NCBI GenBank assembly: GCA_947683425.1
Contig: CANTUQ010000076.1
Coordinates: 682,001-746,000, forward strand
Direction of reading: 5' to 3'
Source: Excoecaria cochinchinensis
Taxonomy: Eukaryota > Streptophyta > Magnoliopsida > Malpighiales > Euphorbiaceae
DNA: 64,000 nucleotides
Positions 58,275 to 64,000 of the stretch are shown here, one piece after another; the first letter of the stretch is position 1; every line of letters begins with the position of its first letter. The notes below the pieces were generated by a model, which saw only the letters and a list, made by a program, of their open reading frames with translations, made no database searches and had not been told where the DNA came from. Made by a program: the position numbers and the translations under genes.

Positions 58275-59663
58275 TCATTCTACTAGGGGGCAAATGGGGT
58301 GTGACAACTCTCCCCTACTAATAAGAATTTCATCCTCGAAATTCTCACCTGAACTGAATAACTGTGGATACTGAGCTCTCATCGACTCCTCTGGTTCCCA
58401 AGTCGCTTCCTCGACTCCATGATGGATCCACAACACTTTAACCAAAGGAATCTGCTTATTCCTCAACTGTCTCACCTCTCGAGCTAGAATAGCTCGCGGT
58501 TCCTCATCATAAGAGAAGTCTGGCTGAACCTGGATATCCTGAACTGACAGAACATGCGAAGGATCTGATCTGTACCGACGAAGCATCAAAACGTGAAACA
58601 CATCATGTAACTTTGCTAACTCCATCGGTAGCGCTAATCTGTAGGCTACAGGTCCCACCTTAGCCAAAATCTCATAAGGTCCAATGAAACGAGGACTAAG
58701 CTTGCCTTTCTTTCCAAATCGAAGCACTCTCCTCCAAGGAGAAACTTTAAGGAAAACTTTGTCCCCGATCTCAAAATGCACATCTTTTCTTTTCAAATTG
58801 GCATAAGACTTATGTCGATCCTTTGCTGCCTTCAAATTCCGCTGCACTACTCTGATTTTCTCTTCAGTATCTCTAACCAAGTCGGGTCCAATCATAGATC
58901 TCTCGGATAGCTCGGTCCAACAAATCGGAGTCCTACACTGACGACCATACAAAGCCTCATATGGTGCCATACCAATACTCGACTGAAAACTGTTGTTGTA
59001 GGCAAACTCCATCAATGATACATATCTGTCCCAACTGCCCGGAAAATCCAAAGTACAAGCCCTCATCATATCCTCCAGAATCTGAATAACTCGCTCTGAC
59101 TGACCATCGGTCTGAGGATGAAACGCTGTACTGAAGTTCAACCTAGTGCCCAAAGCTCTCTGTAACTCCTTCCAAAACTTGGAAGTAAACCTCGGATCTC
59201 GATCTGACACTATGGACAAAGGCACACCATGCAGTCGAACTATCTGATCCACATAGATACTGGCTAATCTGTCCATGGAGTAGTCCACTCTAACTGGCAA
59301 GAAGTGAGCTGACTTCGTAAGCCGATCCACAATAACCCAAACCGAATCATGCTTCCTCTGAGTCAAAGGCAAGCCAGAAACAAAGTCCATGGTGATATCA
59401 CTCCATTTCCACTCAGGAATGGATAAAGGCATAAGCAAACCTGAAGGAACCTGATGCTCTGCCTTCACCTGCTGACAAGTCAAGCACTTGGAAACAAAAT
59501 CCACTATATCACGCTTCATACCGGACCACCAATAGAATTGCTTCATGTCTCTGTACATCTTCTCACTGCCCGGATGCATAGTAAAGACTGAACTATGCGC
59601 CTCACTCAAAAGCTGTCTCCTCAAATCCTCAGACTCTGGCACACACAGGCGATCTCTGAACAT
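58275..59663 (-). CDS. G pol: integrase with chromodomain (open 462-codon part)
   Basis: Best-preserved coding region in the window. Zinc region H23, H30, C60, C63; catalytic triad D93 (TMDF), D154 (VSDRDPRF) and E190 (DGQSERV), with the expected spacing of 60 and 35 residues between them. The C-terminal GKKGKLSPRFIGPYEIL domain starts near residue 320, and the chromodomain near 410-445 (LVKVLWIHHGVEEATWEPEE). Strong match to Tekay/Del chromovirus integrases. The frame continues through the polypurine tract (58307-58318, SRGE) and ends in the LTR at 58275. It starts after a stop near 59681 in the RNase H-integrase linker; Met is only the first in frame, since the protein is normally cut from a polyprotein. 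Confidence 0.93.
   Translation of the reverse strand: MFRDRLCVPESEDLRRQLLSEAHSSVFTMHPGSEKMYRDMKQFYWWSGMKRDIVDFVSKCLTCQQVKAEHQVPSGLLMPLSIPEWKWSDITMDFVSGLPLTQRKHDSVWVIVDRLTKSAHFLPVRVDYSMDRLASIYVDQIVRLHGVPLSIVSDRDPRFTSKFWKELQRALGTRLNFSTAFHPQTDGQSERVIQILEDMMRACTLDFPGSWDRYVSLMEFAYNNSFQSSIGMAPYEALYGRQCRTPICWTELSERSMIGPDLVRDTEEKIRVVQRNLKAAKDRHKSYANLKRKDVHFEIGDKVFLKVSPWRRVLRFGKKGKLSPRFIGPYEILAKVGPVAYRLALPMELAKLHDVFHVLMLRRYRSDPSHVLSVQDIQVQPDFSYDEEPRAILAREVRQLRNKQIPLVKVLWIHHGVEEATWEPEESMRAQYPQLFSSGENFEDEILISRGELSHPICPLVE
58307..58318 (-). promoter_or_regulatory. Polypurine tract of G
   Basis: AGTAGGGGAGAG next to the LTR at 58306, inside the pol frame. Confidence 0.85.
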
Positions 59664-60030
59664 AAGTACCTCATCCTGAACTTAGAAATCTGATGGCTTA
59701 CCCGATCTAACCTCATGCACAATCCGCTGAAGTCTCACATCATCTCTCTGAGCATCCACAATCAACTGTCTCAAAGTAGGCTTCACACGCAATTGGGCAA
59801 GCAAAGCCCCATCCGAACCAAATCGCCATCTGAAACGCCTCAAGAACAAGGCTGAAACTGACTTACGACTCAAAGCATCTGCAACTACATTAGCCTTACC
59901 AGGATGGTAATCCACAATGCAGTCGTAGTCCTTAAACAACTCAAGCCATCTGCGCTGTCTCATGTTCAACTCTTTCTGTGAAAGGAAGTACTTCAAACTC
60001 TTGTGGTCCGAGAAGATCCTACACTTTTCC
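59664..60030 (-). pseudogene. G pol: RNase H end, cut by LTR I
   Basis: IFSDHKSLKYFLSQKELNMR, then VDYHPGKANVVADALSRK, then the linker to integrase; an in-frame stop lies at about 59679-59681. RT and gag of G are missing from the window because LTR I begins at 60031, within the RNase H domain just after GKCRIFSDHK. Confidence 0.88.
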
Positions 60031-60647
60031 TGTCACACCCCGAACTGGGCCTAGTCGGAATATGCTTGCTCGGTCGGAATGAGTGAGGGTAATTCGGTAA
60101 TTTGTACATGAATAGTAGGAATAATAAGGATTTATTTGCAAAGAAAATAATTAATTAATAAGATGTTAAGTGAATGAATTATCTAGTGGAACATGTGTAT
60201 GGTATGTAAGAAGTGATTGGATAAGATGGTGACACTTGGGTTTGTAGGATGATGACAAGTGGCTTATAAGGAATTGTTAGAGTATGCTTGAAGTATATGG
60301 AAGTAGGATGTGAGTGGGCTAAGAAATGATATGGTGTGAGTGGTGTTTGGTGTATTGAAGATATTTATTCAAGAATTGTTTGTGTGTGTATGGAGTATGG
60401 TGCAAGGTGGAACAAGTCAAAAGATGGATTAAGGAACCAATAAGATTTGGACACATGGCTTGTGGTAGGTGTGCATTAAGTGTGAAAAAGAAAATCAAAG
60501 TGAAAGAAAAGAGGAGTCCATGTTGGTTTCCTTTCATTTTTCCCGATTTTCCATTTCCTTTTCTTGTCTTCCCTTTCTTTGTTACATCTTTTGGTTTTGA
60601 ATGAATTAGAAGTGATTTGGTGGGGCTTAAGAAGTAAGATTGAAGAG

Positions 60648-60840
60648 GTAAGTGGTTAGTGTTTAGTTATTTATGCTTTGATCTTATTTTCCTTCTAGAT
60701 TTACTTTTGATGTGGGATCTAGGATATGGATTAAGAATAATTTTCTGGGTTTGTTGTGCAAGGAATTGGTGTTGAGAAAAAGAAGAAAGGAAAGAGAAGG
60801 TAAAAGAGTGAAGAGCGGATTGTTTGAGCTTGATTTCCAG
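60648..60840 (+). other. Intron-like interval in LTR I (193 bp)
   Basis: AGAG|GTAAGT to TTTCCAG|GTTTGGGAA, with a pyrimidine-poor but standard AG acceptor. Best donor match among the LTRs. Confidence 0.5.
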
Positions 60841-61944
60841 GTTTGGGAACTTTCTTTTATCTGTATATGAATTTTTATATATTCATGTATGATATAAGCT
60901 TCTTGAGTGTGTTGTGATGAATTGTGATGATGGTAGTGAGTGTTGACTCAAATGACTTATTGGTGCATGTGAATAGGTTTTTAGGAGAAAAACTGGTTTG
61001 GAATACACTGGACCTTTCTTTGGTTATTACATTGTTTTGGGAGTTTTAGAACTCCAAATCATGCGATTCTTGAACTATTAGAACCATGAATTCCATTACT
61101 TTAAATGTCTCAGAAATAGCCTTGGACAAATTCTCGCTCTAAGACATCGAAAAATTGATTACCAATGTAGTGTCCCTGTTGTGTCGGGTTGTTTGACCAG
61201 TATGGGTTGTGGAGTGTATATCTGGAGTTGTAGACATCCAATTGATGTGAAACTTGTTTCATTTGAAAGCTAAGACATAGGAGAACATTTGTTAAGAAGA
61301 CCACTTTACCTACAAATGAGGTTTAGAGGTCGGTTTTCGCGATACTAGTTTATAGTAGAAAGCAGTCCGTTTTGGTAGCTGAGGCGAGCCTCTGTCGCGA
61401 GCGCGACAATGGTCGCGACCTCGCGACAGAAAAATATGTTTTGAGCCTTTTCTTCTTTATTTTTGAGTCTAGGGATGACCCGGATCAATCCCGTATCTTT
61501 CCCATTAGTTATTATGCATGTTTAGGGTAATTAATTGACTATATAAGTAATGATTGTTGGGAAAAACCTATGAATATGATTAAGATTGGTGATTTAACTA
61601 GTAATTAAGAATAGTTATAACTCCATGAAGGTTTGTTTATTGATGAGTGCTATATTGTGATGGTCTCATGAGTAACCTTAGAATGACGTACAATATGTAC
61701 GAATGCAATTAATGTGAGTGCGATTGATATGATTGACGAATAATGTTATTATTATAGATTGTGTATATGGATATTGTTAATGGCGTGTTTGATTGAAATA
61801 CTTGATACGAATGTTGGATTATGTTATCAATAATGTGTGACTGGCTGGAGATGAGGTAAGAGACCTTGGGATGTGTTTCGTGTGTTTGTGAATGAGTTTG
61901 AGGAAGGAAAGATCTTGCAAAATTCTGCAGATTTTCGGAATCAT

Positions 61945-62275
61945 GACTCTGTCGCGATCGCGACACTGTCGCGAGCACGACAGAGACAGGTGATGTCAAT
62001 GCTGTGCCGTCGCGAGCCCGCGATAGCAATAGCTTGTCTGCTCTCTGTCGCGAGCGCGACAACCGTCGCGATCGCTACAGAGCACATTGTTGGCCTGTGC
62101 TATCGCGAGCATGCGACTTGTCGCGACCCCGCGATAGCAATGCTTACCCTCTATCGCGATCGCGACAATATCGCGAGCGCGACAGAGCCGGGCCCTTCTC
62201 TCCTTCCCGCGATCGCGAATCCCGTCGCGCGCGCGCAGCAAAGAGACTATGGTCTCTGTCGCGAGCGCGATAGTT
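61945..62275. repeat. Large CpG palindrome array of LTR I
   Basis: Eight or more units such as CTGTCGCGATCGCGAC, CTGTCGCGAGCGCGACA and CTATCGCGATCGCGACA, spaced about 20-45 bp with semi-random spacers. It is dense enough to give long meaningless frames full of SRARD and RDRD. Confidence 0.88.
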
Positions 62276-62756
62276 GTGTTGAATTGAATGAGTTTTCTTC
62301 GGTGATTCCAATGTTTGAGTTCCGAATTTGTGATGCCTTTAGGTGTATTCTTTGACTATGTTATGAAGTATGTTAATATAATTGAATGTATTATGCATAT
62401 CTATATTTATGCTCTTTCTCTAAGATTATTATGATATGCTTAAGTGTAAATTGTATGATGCATTACTGACTTTATGATTTTATTCATATGTCTCACCTAT
62501 TGCTGATTTCGTATAATGATATAAATTATGTGATGTGAAATATGATTTGTATGATGCATGACCTGCGAGAGTCAATCTAGTGGATAGTTAGGCATGCCTA
62601 ATAGAGTCTCTGTAGCTGCAGCGCCCTTTGAACGATTTGGACCCTGATCAGGTCCCACGACTGGTTCCTCGCGAACCCTTTTGATATGAAATGTTTTTGG
62701 AATGTGGAAAAAGATGATGTTGCTTTTCGACTTGTACCTGTATGGTACATTATATT

Positions 62757-62873
62757 ATATGTTCCCTCTGAGGTTCACCCGGTCAGAGATCGGGCTATGT
62801 GTTCCCTCATGAGTTATATGTTCCCTCTGAGGTTCACCCGGTCAGAGATCGGGCTATGTGTTCCCTCATGAGG
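62757..62873. repeat. 59-bp tandem duplication in LTR I
   Basis: TATGTTCCCTCTGAGGTTCA... occurs twice in a row (from about 62757 and 62816) with identical text through CCCTCATGAG. A local recent duplication; not seen in the other LTRs. Confidence 0.92.
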
Positions 62874-63576
62874 TCTCCTCCTCAGTACTCGTTATCCACT
62901 ATTATGAGTCAGCAGGTATTTTGATGGTTTGTTTTATTCTGTTTTGAAGTAGTCATCAGAATGTGATATCTGAATGAGCAAGAATCAGTTTATATGTATA
63001 TGAATATGACTACGAGCTTCAGAAAGTAAATATATATTTAGTAAACATGACTTTTCAGTTGACATAATTATCCGAACTTGGCATGTGATTTGTTATTAGT
63101 TTCTGAATGCTTTGAAATGATTCGATTAATGTATTTATGTATATGGGTTAAGCATGGTTTTATTGTGTACAAGCATGTGAATCAGATCGGTTGTGAGGGT
63201 AAGTATATAAGATGTAATCGTACTTTCTGCATGGTTTTGATATGAATGTGATTATGCCTTCAGTCTCTGTTATGGGAGTGTTTACAGCATGATATGCTAT
63301 GTATTAGAGTTGTGCGGCAGAAGTGTGGTGTTTTGGATGATTTTCTTGGGTATGTGGCTCCGCATGATAACACTGGTGTCATGTTTTGGACTATGACTGT
63401 TTTGGCCCATTCCTGATATATGTATATGATTATATGTGTGAATTTCCGAATGAATGCCTTTATTATGCAAATCTGTTTAGACATATGTTTTGAATATCCG
63501 CAATTGCCATTTGAATGTATTTTGCCTTGACGACCATTGTGAATGGCCGTCCATATTATAATGTTTGTTTTCCCCA

Positions 63577-63618
63577 CTAAGCGTTATCGCTTAGCACGGG
63601 TTCTTTTTCCCGTGCAGA
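63577..63618 (+). repeat. Double hairpin of LTR I
   Basis: CTAAGCG-TTAT-CGCTTAG (63577-63594) followed by GCACGGG and CCCGTGC arms around a T-rich loop. Confidence 0.85.
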
Positions 63619-64000
63619 TGGCAGGTTTGCCTCTGTTCGAGTCGCGCATCTGCAGAGTCGGCCACATAGGAGTTAGAAGTGATGTATTTTGTTTAATTTC
63701 TGTAGCCTGGATTTTGTAATTCTGATGAATATGTATATGTAATAATATGTAAAGATACTTATATAATATTCTGGGCCATGTAAATATTTGTATAGCGATG
63801 TTTGGAGAATAACTTCTATTGCATGCTTGTAAGTTTTTACAACTGTATGCTTTTGATTAGTGTATGCGCAATTGCGAATTATGCATGTCCAAATCTACTC
63901 CTCAAGTTTTAAATTCTTCCGTATTTTAGTATGCTTTGTCTCGCTTCAATCCGGTAATACACCTACTCGTACGGCCTCCTACTCCATTGCGGATAGGTTC

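Larger units (their letters stand above)
55913..58306 (-). mobile_element. G 3' LTR (2394 bp)
   Basis: TGTAACACCCCC to GGGGTGTGACA, adjacent to the polypurine tract. Sense order: TATATTTAG (58005-57997), donor GTAAGT at 57832, acceptor CAG|GTTTGGGA at 57653 (180 bp), palindrome array 57375-57065, GGCATGCC near 56830, hairpin with enlarged loop CTAAGCGATAAAATGCTTAG at 56340-56321, end 55913. Non-coding. Confidence 0.9.
60031..64000 (+). mobile_element. LTR I (plus sense, over 3.97 kb, runs off the window)
   Basis: It begins TGTCACACCCC after TTTCC in G RNase H. Donor GTAAGT 60648, acceptor CCAG|GTTTGGGA at 60840 (193 bp). It contains two arrays (61390-61432 and 61945-62275), GGATAGTTAGGCATGCCTAA near 62583, hairpins 63577 onward, and at 63970-64000 the GGATAGGTTC that stands about 40 bp before the LTR end in relatives. 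At nearly 4 kb it is 1.4 kb longer than the other LTRs; the extra length lies between the arrays. Whether it is solo or the 5' end of a full element cannot be seen. Confidence 0.85.

Noticed and set aside
61873..62355. 160-codon frame rich in SRARD/RDRD
   Set aside because: The composition is generated by the TCGCGA repeat words, and other frames over the same array show similar peptides. It is not a protein.

Overview
The window is plant nuclear DNA, almost certainly from a flowering plant. It consists almost entirely of transposable elements, and I see no intact host gene, rRNA, tRNA or CRISPR array. The plant call rests on Ty3/gypsy polyproteins with a chromodomain C-terminus (Tekay/Del-like chromovirus), tRNA-iMet-type primer binding sites, CACTA DNA transposons, and captured exon fragments that resemble plant Sec14-like and KAPA-synthase proteins. 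I cannot name the species.

Layout. (1) 1-20501 is a direct tandem array with a unit of about 9.45 kb: the tail of one unit (1-1603), a full unit (1604-11059) and a second full unit (11060-20501). Each unit is a mosaic of LTR pieces: an old LTR (J) split by a solo LTR (D, TSD CCGCT), an LTR fragment (K), the PBS and LTR end of element E, the 3' LTR of element H, and the first 640 bp of the LTR of element A. (2) From 16316 to 54576 the window is a nested stack. The 5' LTR of E (minus strand) is split by H (TSD TATAG), and separately by a CACTA element (45950-51209, TSD CTT) and solo LTR F (52013-54374, TSD TTTTG). The pol of H is split by complete element A (19864-28978, TSD GGTTC) and by an outer solo LTR (29530-40457, TSD GTCGA/GTTGA). 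That solo LTR is itself split by an inner solo LTR (30104-32717) and a CACTA element (34535-40303, TSD TTT). Removing the insertions gives LTR lengths of about 2.5-2.6 kb for E and for the outer solo LTR, like the uninterrupted copies, which supports the reconstruction. (3) 54577-55912 is the end of another D-type LTR with a repeat-rich leader. (4) 55913-60030 is element G (minus strand), with a 3' LTR, a largely open integrase-chromodomain frame and part of RNase H. It is broken at 60031 by a long LTR (I) that runs off the window.

All TGTAACACCCC/TGTCACACCCC-type LTRs here share one hidden architecture. In the sense direction it runs: a TATA box where visible, a 170-205 bp intron-like interval ending in CAG|GTTTGGG, a GC-rich array of short palindromes whose core sequence differs between families, a TAGGCATGCCTA segment, two adjacent hairpins (CTAAGCG...CGCTTAG and GCACGGG...CCCGTGC), and a GGGGTGTTACA end. 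The pol frame also reads through the polypurine tract and a few codons into the 3' LTR. These shared features, together with two gene-capturing CACTA elements, are the most notable content. All autonomous coding regions carry stops or are interrupted, so nothing here looks capable of transposing by itself.
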